Assembly (NCBI GenBank): GCA_036226585.1
Contig: CP108997.1
Coordinates: forward strand, 1,736,001 to 1,800,000
DNA: 64,000 nucleotides
Source of the DNA: Streptomyces sp. NBC_00708
GTDB taxonomy: Bacteria; Actinomycetota; Actinomycetes; Streptomycetales; Streptomycetaceae
Reading direction: 5' to 3'
Within the stretch, counting starts at the first letter, position 1. Every line of letters begins with the position of its first letter. The notes under the pieces are model-generated. The model saw only the letters and a program-made list of their open reading frames with translations, was not told where the DNA came from and searched no databases. Shown piece after piece: positions 54,485 to 62,606 of the stretch. Position numbers and translations under genes: made by a program.

Positions 54485-54762
54485 TCACCGCGATCGTGCT
54501 CATCAAGACCAGCGTGGACCGGATTCCCGAGATCGCCGAGGCCATCGCCGCGCTGGACAGCGTCAGCGAGGTCTTCTCGGTCACCGGTACCTACGACCTG
54601 ATCGCCATGGTCCGGGTGTCCAGGCACGACGATCTCGCCGAGGTCATCCCCGGCCGGATCAGCAAGATCCCCGGTGTCGAGGGAACCGACACCCATGTCG
54701 CCTTCCGTACGTACTCGCAGCACGACCTGGAGGCGGCCTTCTCCATCGGTCTGGACGCGTAG
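54481..54762 (+). CDS. Stand-alone Lrp/AsnC ligand-binding (RAM) domain protein
   Basis: A 93-residue protein consisting only of the alpha/beta sandwich of Lrp/AsnC regulators (ITAIVLIKTSVDRIPEIAEAIAALDSVSEVFSVTGTYDLIAMVRV...), with no DNA-binding domain. The GTG start overlaps the rhomboid stop in GTGA, giving translational coupling, a neighbourhood conserved in Streptomyces. Stand-alone RAM proteins bind amino acids or partner with full-length Lrp proteins; the ligand here is unknown. Confidence 0.9.
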   Translation: MITAIVLIKTSVDRIPEIAEAIAALDSVSEVFSVTGTYDLIAMVRVSRHDDLAEVIPGRISKIPGVEGTDTHVAFRTYSQHDLEAAFSIGLDA

Positions 54763-54829
54763 CGCCGTACGCACGCCTGCGGCCGGGTACGGATCTCCGT
54801 ACCCGGCCGCAGCGGCGCGCGGGCCGTCC

Positions 54830-56206
54830 TCAGAGCTGGGCGGCGCCCCGGTCCGGCACGCAACGGCCGTCCTCGGTGCGGTACTTCCAGCGCGCCCCGT
54901 CGCTCACCAGCTCGCGGACCGCCCGCAGGAAGCGCTCGACGTGCTCGTCCGGCGTGCCGGCGCCGAAGCTGACGCGGATCGCGTTCAGCGACCGCTCCCC
55001 CGGCTCGGCCTCCGGCGCACCGCACTCGCCGGCCTCGCCCGGGTCGCTGCCGAGCAGGGTGCGCACGAGCGGGTGGGCGCAGAAGAGACCGTCACGCACC
55101 CCGATGCCGTACTCGGCGGACAGCGCGGCGGCGAAGTGGGAGCTGTTCCAGCCCTCCACCACGAAGGAGATGACGCCGACCCTCGGGGCGTCGTCGCCGA
55201 ACAGCGAGAGCACCTTCACCTCGGGGACCTCGGCGAGCCCGGCCAGCACCTCACCGACGAGGTGCTGCTCGCGGGCGACCAGCCGGTCGAAACCGGCCTC
55301 GGTGAGCGCCTTGCAGGCCGAGGCGATGGAGTACACGCCGATGACGTTGGGCGAACCGGCCTCGTGCCGGGCGGCGGTGGTGTGCCACTCGACGTCCACA
55401 CCGCCGTCCGTGCGCCGGGCGACCTTGCGGGAGGCGCCGCCGCCGGCCAGGTAGGGCTCGGCGTCGCGCAGCCAGTCGGCCCGGCCGGCCAGGACGCCCG
55501 AGCCGAAGGGCGCGTACAGCTTGTGCCCGGAGAAGGCGACCCAGTCCACGTCCAGCTCGGCGATGTCGACGGGGTGGTGCGGGGCGAGCTGGGCGGCGTC
55601 CAGGACGATCCGGGCGCCGTGGGCGTGCGCGGCGGCGGCCAGCTCGCGGACCGGCCACAGTTCGCCGGTCACGTTGGAGGCGCCGGTGACGCAGACCAGG
55701 GCGGGACCGTAGGGCTCCCGGTCCGCGAGGGCCCGTTCCAGGGTGGCGACGGCCTGGGCGGGGGTGCGCGGGGCGTTCAGGTAGGTCACCCGGGCGTCGC
55801 GCCAGGGCAGCAGCGAGGCGTGGTGCTCGGTCTCGAAGACGAAGACCTGGCAGTCGGCGGGCAGCGCGGCGGCCAGCAGGTTCAGCGAGTCGGTGGTCGA
55901 CCGGGTGAAGACCACCTGGTCCTCGGGGCGGCACCCCAGGAACTCCGCCACCGTGGCGCGGCTGGACTCGAACAGGTCCGTGGAGAGCTGCGAGAGGTAG
56001 CCGGCACCCCGGTGGACGCTGCCGTAGTACGGGGCGTACGCGGCCACGTCGTCCCACACCCGCTTCAGTGCCGGGGCGCTCGCCGCGTAGTCCAGCGCGG
56101 CGTAGCCGACCTCCCCGCCGGTGACCAGCGGGACGAGGACATCCTCGCCCAGAACCGGCAGAGGGGCACAAAGGGACTGGTCGGCGGCAGCGGTGAAGAC
56201 AGACAT
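54830..56206 (-). CDS. Class V aminotransferase (cysteine desulfurase-like), SAM-IV-controlled
   Basis: A 458-residue PLP enzyme. The PLP Lys is in WVAFSGHKLYAPFGSG. Blocks LDYAASAPALKRVWD, FTRSTTDSLNLLAAALP, FVFETEHHASLLPWR and LVCVTGASNVTGELWPV match class V aminotransferases of the cysteine desulfurase/selenocysteine lyase branch. The extended C-terminus (about 400-458) is unusual. The ATG at 56206 has GGGAG 6 nt upstream. A SAM-IV riboswitch lies in its leader, tying the enzyme to methionine/sulfur metabolism; its substrate may be a sulfur amino acid, but this is inferred. Confidence 0.88.
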   Translation of the reverse strand: MSVFTAAADQSLCAPLPVLGEDVLVPLVTGGEVGYAALDYAASAPALKRVWDDVAAYAPYYGSVHRGAGYLSQLSTDLFESSRATVAEFLGCRPEDQVVFTRSTTDSLNLLAAALPADCQVFVFETEHHASLLPWRDARVTYLNAPRTPAQAVATLERALADREPYGPALVCVTGASNVTGELWPVRELAAAAHAHGARIVLDAAQLAPHHPVDIAELDVDWVAFSGHKLYAPFGSGVLAGRADWLRDAEPYLAGGGASRKVARRTDGGVDVEWHTTAARHEAGSPNVIGVYSIASACKALTEAGFDRLVAREQHLVGEVLAGLAEVPEVKVLSLFGDDAPRVGVISFVVEGWNSSHFAAALSAEYGIGVRDGLFCAHPLVRTLLGSDPGEAGECGAPEAEPGERSLNAIRVSFGAGTPDEHVERFLRAVRELVSDGARWKYRTEDGRCVPDRGAAQL

Positions 56207-56292
56207 GGCGAACTCCCGTGAGAGGCAGGCGAAATCCGCGTGCCTGCGCGGACGCGGCAGCACGGAGTGAAGAGAAGAGGGGTGTGCGGAAC

Positions 56293-56308
56293 AGGGCCTT
56301 GAGGCCCT
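56293..56308. repeat. Small hairpin at the end of the leader
   Basis: AGGGCCT (56293-56299) and AGGCCCT (56302-56308) are perfect 7-bp arms with a 2-nt gap, overlapping the stop codon of the possible leader peptide. It may be part of the expression platform, though a 2-nt loop is sterically strained. Confidence 0.35.
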
Positions 56309-56357
56309 AACGCATTCGCTTGCTCACAAGAGGCTCCCTGAGGACCAAGGACCCCAT
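56307..56357 (-). CDS. Possible 16-residue leader peptide in the SAM-IV leader
   Basis: A short frame encodes MGSLVLREPLVSKRMR and ends just before the small hairpin. The segment LVSKRM resembles the opening LVSKRH of the small leader peptides often found upstream of Streptomyces sulfur-metabolism genes. A tiny internal GTG frame (VSKRMR) preceded by GGAG is an alternative. The ATG lies in the right-hand arm of the long hairpin at 56349-56387, so its translation could depend on riboswitch folding. No direct evidence of expression. Confidence 0.35.
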   Translation of the reverse strand: MGSLVLREPLVSKRMR

Positions 56358-56387
56358 GGGCGGACGTCGCACGACGTCAAGGGGTCC
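56349..56387 (-). promoter_or_regulatory. Long hairpin downstream of the SAM-IV aptamer (expression platform candidate)
   Basis: GGACCCC (56349-56355) pairs with GGGGTCC (56381-56387), and inside it GACGTC (56363-56368) pairs with GACGTC (56373-56378). The two stacked stems directly follow the aptamer on the minus strand and can hide the possible leader-peptide ATG. It could act as a terminator or a translational switch. Confidence 0.6.
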
Positions 56388-56393
56388 GCGCTT

Positions 56394-56503
56394 GCCGCAG
56401 ACCTCGCTGCCTGCGGCCTGGTCTTCACCCGGGGCACCCCGCCACGGACGGAGGGTTGCCGGACAGCGGGCCGGGGCCGTAGTCGCTGTCACTCATGACC
56501 TGC
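56394..56503 (-). promoter_or_regulatory. SAM-IV riboswitch
   Basis: Reading down the minus strand: GGTCATGAGTGACAGCG opens the aptamer. ACAGCG/CGCTGT form one stem with the loop CCCCGG, which can pair as a pseudoknot. The highly conserved GGCAACCCTCC and GGCGGGGTGCCCCGGGTG follow, and GAAGACC closes helix P1 with GGTC. A 3' hairpin GCCGCAG/CTGCGGC (56417-56394) comes next. The layout is the actinobacterial SAM-IV class. It precedes the class V aminotransferase gene by about 190 nt. Confidence 0.9.
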
Positions 56504-56583
56504 GCAGCATCTTGCCATACGTACGGGAACGCGCAAGGGCGCAGTCCATGATCTGGACTGCGCCCCGTCTCACATCCGTGCGC

Positions 56584-57648
56584 TCACGCGTTGCTGGCGA
56601 CGACCCATCTCTCCAGCGCCCGCCCGGCCGCCCCCGAGTCGATGGACTCGGCGGCCTTCGCCATGCCCGCGCGGATCTGCTCGGTGAGCGTGCCCTCGCC
56701 CGGGTCCAGCGCGACCAGCGCCGCCGCCGAGTTGAGCAGTACCGCGTCCCGCACCGGCCCGGTCTCGCCGGCCAGCAGCCGGCGGGCCACGTCGGCGTTG
56801 TACGAGGCGTCGGCGCCGCGCAGCGCCTCCACCGGGACCAGGTCGATGCCGGCGTCGCGCGGGTCGAAGGCCTCCTCGCGCACGATGCCGTCCCGGGCCA
56901 CCCACACCCGCGAGGTCGCCGTGGTGGTCAGCTCGTCCAGGCCGTCGTCGCCGCGGAAGACCAGCGCGGAGTTGCCGCGCTCGGCCAGCACGCCGGCGAC
57001 GATGGGGGCCATCCGCAGGTCCGCCACCCCGATCGCCTGGGAGCGCACCTTGGCCGGGTTGGTGAGCGGGCCGAGGATGTTGAAGGTGGTCGGCGCGCCC
57101 AGCTCGCCCCGGGCCTTGGCCGCGTGGCGCAGGGCGGGGTGGAACTTCACCGCGAAGCAGAAGGTGATGCCCGCCTCCTCGGCGACCTCCACCACGCGCT
57201 GCGGGGAGAGCTCCAGGTTGACGCCGAGCTTCCCGAGGACGTCGGACGAGCCGCTGGCCGACGAGGAGGCGCGGCTGCCGTGCTTGACGACCTTGGCGCC
57301 GGTCCCGGCCACGACGATCGCGGACATGGTCGAGATGTTGACGGTCTTGGCCATGTCGCCGCCGGTGCCGACGATGTCGACGGTCCGGCCGGGCACCTCG
57401 ATGGTCGTGGCGTGCTCGTACATCGCGCGGACCAGGCCTGCGACCTCGGTGACCGTCTCGCCCTTGGCGCGCAGGGCCACCGCGAAACCGGCGATCTGCA
57501 CATCGGTCGCCTCGCCGCTCATGATGCGGTCCATGGCCCAGGCGGTGGCGTCGGAGCTCAGGTCCTCGCCGCGCAGCAGGGGGGTCAGCACGCCGGGCCA
57601 GGAGAAGGCCGCCACGCTGTCGCCGCCGTCCGGGGTCACAACGTTCAT
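56584..57648 (-). CDS. trpD: Anthranilate phosphoribosyltransferase
   Basis: Second step of tryptophan synthesis from anthranilate and PRPP. The 354-residue enzyme has the PRPP-binding [14 protein letters not shown] (about 93-106), the anthranilate/phosphate region [23 protein letters not shown] and [18 protein letters not shown] followed by [11 protein letters not shown]. The ATG at 57648 has AGGAG 6 nt upstream. It is far (25 kb) from the attenuated trpE-trpG gene and has no visible attenuator of its own. Confidence 0.96.
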   Translation of the reverse strand: MNVVTPDGGDSVAAFSWPGVLTPLLRGEDLSSDATAWAMDRIMSGEATDVQIAGFAVALRAKGETVTEVAGLVRAMYEHATTIEVPGRTVDIVGTGGDMAKTVNISTMSAIVVAGTGAKVVKHGSRASSSASGSSDVLGKLGVNLELSPQRVVEVAEEAGITFCFAVKFHPALRHAAKARGELGAPTTFNILGPLTNPAKVRSQAIGVADLRMAPIVAGVLAERGNSALVFRGDDGLDELTTTATSRVWVARDGIVREEAFDPRDAGIDLVPVEALRGADASYNADVARRLLAGETGPVRDAVLLNSAAALVALDPGEGTLTEQIRAGMAKAAESIDSGAAGRALERWVVASNA

Positions 57649-57709
57649 GGTCCGCTCCTGGGGTCCACAGCCGAAAAGGATCGGGTCCACCCTATCGAGC
57701 CCCCAGGAC

Positions 57710-57749
57710 GGCGAAGAGCCCCGTCCAGCGAATGGACGGGGCTCTCGCC
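57710..57749 (-). terminator. Terminator of the qcr operon
   Basis: AGAGCCCCGTCCA (57715-57727) and TGGACGGGGCTCT (57733-57745) form a perfect 13-bp stem with a 5-nt loop, extendable by GGCG/CGCC with a one-base bulge. It lies 21 nt after the qcrB stop (57770). Confidence 0.88.
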
Positions 57750-57769
57750 GTGGCGATCAGAACGGGTGA

Positions 57770-59416
57770 TCAGTGGTGGCCGTGGCCGCTGGTGATCTCC
57801 TTGTACTCCTCGGCGGTGGGCTTGGCGATCTGGCTGTTCTCGCCGTACAGGCTCTTGCTGAGCCGGGCCCGGATTTTGGTGAGAGCGGACACCTTGCGCT
57901 CCACGCCGTTCTCGTCGACCGTCGGGCCGATCTCGAGCGGCTTGTACTGCTCGTGCGCGGTGAGCGTGTGCAGCATCTCCGGCGAGAGCGGCTCGTGGAC
58001 CTCGACGAACTCACCGTGCGGCAGGCGCTTGATGAGACCGGACTCGCGCCCGTGCAGCACCTTCTCCTTGTCGCGGCGCTGGAGGCCGAGGCAGATGCGC
58101 CGGGTGACGATGAACGCCACGACCGGGCCCACGAAGAAGGCGATGCGGACGAACCAGCTGATCGAGTTGAGCGAGAGGCTGAAGTGCGTCGCCCAGATGT
58201 CGTTGCCGCCACCGATCAGCATGACGAAGTAGATCGTCACCCAGGCGACACCGAGCGCCGTCCGGGTCGGAGCGTTGCGCGGCTTGTCCAGGATGTGGTG
58301 CTCGCGCTTGTCACCGGTGATCCAGGACTCGATGAACGGCCAGAGCGCCAGGGCGCCGAGGATCAGACCGAACAGGACCAGCGGGATGAAGACACCCAGG
58401 ACCAGCGTGTGGCCCCACAGGTTGATCTCCCAGCCCGGCATCACACGGACGAAGCCCTCGGCGAAGCCCATGTACCAGTCCGGCTGGGCGCCCGTGGACA
58501 CCTGGTCGGGACGGTACGGACCGAGCGCCCAGATCGGGTTGATCGAGGCGATCGCCGCGATGATGGCGATGAAGCCGAAGACCAGGAAGAAGAACCCGCC
58601 GGCCTTCGCCATGTACACCGGCAGCAGCGGCATGCCGACGACGTTCTTGTTGGTCTTGCCGGGACCCGCGAACTGGGTGTGCTTGTGGTAGAAGACCAGG
58701 ATCAGGTGGCCGACCACGAGCCCGAGCATGATGCCCGGCAGCAGCAGGATGTGGATCGAGTAGAACCTCGCGATGATGTCGCCGCCGGGGAACTCCCCGC
58801 CGAACAGGAACATCGAGATGTACGTACCCACGATCGGCGTCGACAGGATCGCGCCCTGGGTGAAGCGGACACCCGTACCGGAGAGCAGGTCGTCCGGGAG
58901 CGAGTAACCGGTGAAACCGGTGAACATGCCGAGGACGAACAGCAGGAAGCCGAACAGCCAGTTGATCTCGCGCGGCTTGCGGTACGCACCGGTGAAGAAC
59001 ACCCGGAACATGTGCACGAACATGCCGGCCAGGAAGATGACCGCGGCCCAGTGGTGGATCTGGCGGACCAGCAGACCACCGCGGACGTCGAAGCTGATGT
59101 CCAGCGTCGAGGCGTACGCCTCGGACATCCGGATGCCCTGCATGGGCTCGTACGGGCCGTGGTAGACGACCTCGTTCATGCTCGGGTGGAAGAACAGCGT
59201 CAGGTATACACCCGTGAGGATGATGATGATGAAGCTGTAGAGGCAGATCTCACCGAGCATGAAGGACCAGTGGTCCGGGAAGATCTTGCGCATGTTGGAC
59301 TTGGCGAGGGAGTAGATCCCCAGCCGGCCGTCCGCCCAGTCGGCCACCCGCTCACCGGCGGGCGCCTTGCGGTTGCCCGGTGCGGAGGCGCCGGGTGTGT
59401 TCGTCGCAGTACTCAT
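57770..59416 (-). CDS. qcrB: Cytochrome bc1 (bcc) complex cytochrome b subunit QcrB
   Basis: Menaquinol-oxidising cytochrome b of the actinobacterial bcc-aa3 supercomplex. The 548-residue protein has at least eight transmembrane helices. Heme-ligand histidine pairs are in RQIHHWAAVIFLAGMFVHMFR and RFYSIHILLLPGIMLGLVVGHL. The actinobacterial Qo-site block NPIWALGPYRPDQVSTGAQPDWYMGF and a cytoplasmic C-terminal tail of about 120 residues follow. Its start overlaps the qcrA stop by 4 nt, completing the qcrC-qcrA-qcrB operon. Confidence 0.97.
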   Translation of the reverse strand: MSTATNTPGASAPGNRKAPAGERVADWADGRLGIYSLAKSNMRKIFPDHWSFMLGEICLYSFIIIILTGVYLTLFFHPSMNEVVYHGPYEPMQGIRMSEAYASTLDISFDVRGGLLVRQIHHWAAVIFLAGMFVHMFRVFFTGAYRKPREINWLFGFLLFVLGMFTGFTGYSLPDDLLSGTGVRFTQGAILSTPIVGTYISMFLFGGEFPGGDIIARFYSIHILLLPGIMLGLVVGHLILVFYHKHTQFAGPGKTNKNVVGMPLLPVYMAKAGGFFFLVFGFIAIIAAIASINPIWALGPYRPDQVSTGAQPDWYMGFAEGFVRVMPGWEINLWGHTLVLGVFIPLVLFGLILGALALWPFIESWITGDKREHHILDKPRNAPTRTALGVAWVTIYFVMLIGGGNDIWATHFSLSLNSISWFVRIAFFVGPVVAFIVTRRICLGLQRRDKEKVLHGRESGLIKRLPHGEFVEVHEPLSPEMLHTLTAHEQYKPLEIGPTVDENGVERKVSALTKIRARLSKSLYGENSQIAKPTAEEYKEITSGHGHH

Positions 59417-60468
59417 CCGCGCTCCCAGAATGCAGGACCGACGGGCTCTTCGAAGTCACCGAGCGCCTCGAGGTTGCCCTCGCTGTTCACGCCGATCCGC
59501 AGCTGCGGGAGGGAGTGACCGGCCGGACCGAAGATGACGCGGGCGCCGTCGGAGAGGTCGAAGGTGGACTGGTGGCACGGGCAGAGCACGTGGTGCGTCT
59601 GCTGCTCGTACAGGCTGATCGGGCAGCCGACGTGGGTGCAGATCTTCGAGAAGGCCACGATGCCCTCGTGGGCCCACTCGCGCTCGCGCTTGTCCTTGAT
59701 GTCGTCCGGCTCGATGCGGATGATCATCAGCGCGGCCTTGGCGATCTGCGTCTGGAAGTCCTCGTCGTGCTCCTCCAGGCCCTCGGGCATGGCGAAGGTC
59801 AGCGAACCGACGACGACGTCCTCGGGGCGCAGCGGCTCCATGGTGTTCATGTTGACGAGCTGCTTGCCCTTGGCCCACAGGGTCTTGCGGAGCTTCTTCT
59901 CCGGCAGCGGGCCCAGGTCGCGCAGCAGCATTACGCCGGAGAGCGGCACCAGGGCCAGCGCGCCGAACATGGTGTTGCGGATCAGCTTGCGCCGGCCGAG
60001 CGCGGACTCCCGGGCGCCGTCCGCGAAGTCGGCCAGAACCTTGGCCTTGACCTCGGGCGTCGCCTCGATCGGGTGCCGCTCGTCGGCGACCTCGACGTCG
60101 GACATCAGGGTGCGCGCCCAGTGGACGGCGCCCGCGCCGATCAGGAAGAGCGCCAGGCCCAGGGTCAGACCCAGGGAGAAGTTCAGCGCGCTGACATGAC
60201 CGAACGGGAAGATGAAGACGATCTTGTCGACCGGGAAGATGACGTAGGAGGCGATGAAGCCCACCGTCGCCAGCATGGACAACAGGAACATGGTCGCGAC
60301 GGTGCGCTCGGAGCGCTTCGCGGCCCGTTCGTCCAGGTCCTGGATGCGCGGCCGGTGGGCCGGCAGCCCCGGGTCGGCGAACGGGTCGGCGTGCGCCTTG
60401 TCCACCGCGTCGTGCGCGGCGCCCTGCTCTTCCGGCAGGTTCTCTTCTGGAATCTCTTGGCTACTCAT
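59413..60468 (-). CDS. qcrA: Cytochrome bcc complex Rieske iron-sulfur subunit QcrA
   Basis: A 351-residue Rieske protein with the actinobacterial plan: a long N-terminus with three transmembrane helices (about 60-80, 95-117, 165-185) before the C-terminal 2Fe-2S domain. Cluster motifs are ICTHVGCPISLYEQ (Cys-Thr-His) and LCPCHQSTFDLSDGAR (Cys-Pro-Cys-His). It passes electrons from menaquinol to the di-heme cytochrome c subunit. The start overlaps the qcrC stop by 4 nt. Confidence 0.97.
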   Translation of the reverse strand: MSSQEIPEENLPEEQGAAHDAVDKAHADPFADPGLPAHRPRIQDLDERAAKRSERTVATMFLLSMLATVGFIASYVIFPVDKIVFIFPFGHVSALNFSLGLTLGLALFLIGAGAVHWARTLMSDVEVADERHPIEATPEVKAKVLADFADGARESALGRRKLIRNTMFGALALVPLSGVMLLRDLGPLPEKKLRKTLWAKGKQLVNMNTMEPLRPEDVVVGSLTFAMPEGLEEHDEDFQTQIAKAALMIIRIEPDDIKDKREREWAHEGIVAFSKICTHVGCPISLYEQQTHHVLCPCHQSTFDLSDGARVIFGPAGHSLPQLRIGVNSEGNLEALGDFEEPVGPAFWERG

Positions 60469-61274
60469 GACTTCTTGGCCTTAGCGGTGTGGGCCGCGAC
60501 CCAAATGGCAACTGCGATCAGACCGCCCAGACCGAAGATCCAGCCGAACAGGCCCTCGCTGACGGGGCCCAGGCCACCGAGGCTGAGGCCGCCGGGGGAC
60601 TCGGCTTCGGAGCTGTTCACGGTCTTGATGTAGGCGATGATGTCCCGCTTCTGCTTCTCGGGCATCGTCGAGTCCGGGAAGGACGGCATGCTCTGCGGGC
60701 CGGTCTGCATGGCCTCGTAGATGTGCTTCGGGTCCACGCCGTCCAGGTCGGGCGCGTACTTGCCGTGCGTCAGCGCGCCACCCTTGCCGGTGAAGTTGTG
60801 GCACTGGGCGCAGTTGGTACGGAACAGGTCGCCACCCTTGGCGATGTCCGCACCCTCCGGGCTGACCTGGCTCTTGGTCGGGACGACCGGACCGGCGCCG
60901 AGCGACGCGACGTAGGCCGCGAGCTGGTCGATCTCGGCCTGGCTGTAGATGACCTTCTTCTTCGGTACCTGGGCGCCCGGCTGCTGCGCGGGCATGCGGC
61001 CCGTACCGACCTGGAAGTCCACGGCGGCGGAGCCCACGCCGACAAGCTGGGGCCCGTCGGTGGTGCCCTGACCGCCGGTCCCGTGGCAGCTGGCGCAACC
61101 GACGGAGTACAGCTTCTTGCCCTCGTCGATGGCGAGGGACTGGGCGGTGTCGTCGGCCTGCGCCTTACTCGCGGGCGCAAACGCGGCGTACAGCCCCCCG
61201 GTGGCCGCCAGCGCGAGGAGTAGTACGACGACCGCCGCCAACGGATGGCGTCGTCGTGCGGAGAGCTTTTTCAC
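60465..61274 (-). CDS. qcrC: Cytochrome bcc complex di-heme cytochrome c subunit QcrC
   Basis: A 269-residue protein with an N-terminal signal anchor (PLAAVVVLLLALAATGGLYAAF) and two c-type cytochrome domains with CASCH and CAQCH heme motifs. A C-terminal transmembrane helix (GWIFGLGGLIAVAIWVAAH) follows. The tandem heme domains replace a soluble cytochrome c and deliver electrons directly to the aa3 oxidase. The start is GTG (VKKLSARRRHP). It follows ctaE by 62 nt on the same strand. Confidence 0.96.
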   Translation of the reverse strand: MKKLSARRRHPLAAVVVLLLALAATGGLYAAFAPASKAQADDTAQSLAIDEGKKLYSVGCASCHGTGGQGTTDGPQLVGVGSAAVDFQVGTGRMPAQQPGAQVPKKKVIYSQAEIDQLAAYVASLGAGPVVPTKSQVSPEGADIAKGGDLFRTNCAQCHNFTGKGGALTHGKYAPDLDGVDPKHIYEAMQTGPQSMPSFPDSTMPEKQKRDIIAYIKTVNSSEAESPGGLSLGGLGPVSEGLFGWIFGLGGLIAVAIWVAAHTAKAKKS

Positions 61275-61336
61275 GGATTACCCCGGTGTCAGGATCTTCT
61301 GCGTCGATGCTGGATGTGGTTCGGGCTCGGGCCCGG

Positions 61337-61957
61337 TTACTTGATCATGTAGATCGTGGCGAAGAGGCCGATCCACACGACATCGACGAAGTGCCAGTAA
61401 TAGGACACGACGATGGCAGCGGTCGCCTGTTCATGGGTGAACCTCTTGGCCGCGTATGTCCTGCCCAGGACGAGCAGGAAGGCGATGAGACCGCCAGTCA
61501 CATGCAGACCGTGGAAGCCGGTGGTCAGGTAGAACACCGAGCCGTACGGGTCGGAGGACAGCGAGAGGCCGTCCTTCTTCACCAGCTCGGTGTACTCGAA
61601 GACCTGGCCGCCGATGAAGATCGAACCCATCACGAAAGTGATCACGAACCAGGCACGGAGCTTCTTCACATCGCCCCGCTCCGCGGCGAAGACGCCGAGC
61701 TGGCAGGTGAGTGAGGAGAGCACCAGGATCGTGGTGTTCGTCGCCGAGAACGGGAAGTTCAGGGCGGACGCCATTTCCTTCCAGTGTTCTGGTCCGGTCA
61801 CCGATCGCAGGGTGAAGTACATCGCGAAGAGGGCCGCGAAGAACATCAGCTCGGAGCTCAACCAGATGATGGTTCCGACGCTGGTGAGGTTCGGCCGATT
61901 GACCGACGGGTGCGCGTGCCCGGTTTCTACTGTCGTTGCTGTCGCCACGACCGACAT
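61337..61957 (-). CDS. ctaE: Cytochrome c oxidase subunit III CtaE
   Basis: A 206-residue aa3-oxidase subunit with five transmembrane helices. Family blocks are [72 protein letters not shown] and [25 protein letters not shown]. It heads the ctaE-qcrCAB cluster, so the oxidase and bcc parts of the supercomplex are co-expressed. A perfect palindrome spans its start codon. Confidence 0.96.
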   Translation of the reverse strand: MSVVATATTVETGHAHPSVNRPNLTSVGTIIWLSSELMFFAALFAMYFTLRSVTGPEHWKEMASALNFPFSATNTTILVLSSLTCQLGVFAAERGDVKKLRAWFVITFVMGSIFIGGQVFEYTELVKKDGLSLSSDPYGSVFYLTTGFHGLHVTGGLIAFLLVLGRTYAAKRFTHEQATAAIVVSYYWHFVDVVWIGLFATIYMIK

Positions 61958-61968
61958 TATGTCGGTCG
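61948..61968. promoter_or_regulatory. Perfect palindrome over the ctaE start codon
   Basis: CGACCGACAT-T-ATGTCGGTCG (61948-61968) is a perfect 10-bp inverted repeat. The ctaE ATG (minus strand, 61957-61955) lies in its centre. As DNA it could be an operator; as RNA it would fold over the initiation codon. Confidence 0.7.
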
Positions 61969-62159
61969 CTTATCCCGCCCTCACTCCGGGGGGTGCCGTT
62001 CGGTGTGTCAGGGGGGTGTGTCCTGCCCGAACGGCCCATGGACGCACGGTACGAACCGGTGCTGACACGCTGTCGGGCGGAGTACGATCCGCGCATCGGA
62101 CGGCTCTCGTTCCCCGGGGGCCCCGAGTGCCCCGAAGACACGGATGTCACGGAGGAACC

Positions 62160-62561
62160 ATGCAGCCGACCGCCACGGTCCTGGTCTACAGCGACAACGC
62201 GCACACCCGTGAGCAGGTGAGGCTGGCAGCAGGGCGCAGGCCCGCTGCGGACGTGCCGCCGGTGGAGTTCCTGGAGTGCGCCACCCTGCCGGCCGTCCTG
62301 GACGCCCTGGACCGCGGGGGGATCGACGTCTGCGTGCTGGACGGCGAGACGGCCCCGGCGGGCGGTATGGGCGTCTGCCGGCAGATCAAGGACGAGATCT
62401 TCCGCTGCCCGCCGGTGCTGGTCCTCATCGGGCGCCCGCAGGACGCCTGGCTGGCCACCTGGAGCCGCGCGGACGCCGCGGTCACGCTGCCGGTGGAGCC
62501 GGTGGAGTTCGCCGACTCCCTGGCCGCCCTGCTGCGTTCCCGGCTCTCCGTGGGGGCCTGA
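62160..62561 (+). CDS. Receiver-like protein with degenerate phosphorylation site
   Basis: A 133-residue protein with the alpha/beta pattern of response-regulator receivers: VLVYSDNAHTREQV (acidic pocket reduced to one Asp), VCVLDGETAPAGGMGVCRQIKDE (candidate phospho-acceptor Asp) and VLVLIGRPQDAW (no Ser/Thr at the switch position). The expected Lys before Pro is replaced in VTLPVEPVEF. It has no output domain. The ATG at 62160 has GGAGGA 3 nt upstream. It is divergent from ctaE. A phosphorylation-independent adaptor role is possible. Confidence 0.78.
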   Translation: MQPTATVLVYSDNAHTREQVRLAAGRRPAADVPPVEFLECATLPAVLDALDRGGIDVCVLDGETAPAGGMGVCRQIKDEIFRCPPVLVLIGRPQDAWLATWSRADAAVTLPVEPVEFADSLAALLRSRLSVGA

Positions 62562-62606
62562 GCCCCTTCCGGGTGACGTCCCGGCGGGGCGGCGCACCCC
62601 CGGCCG

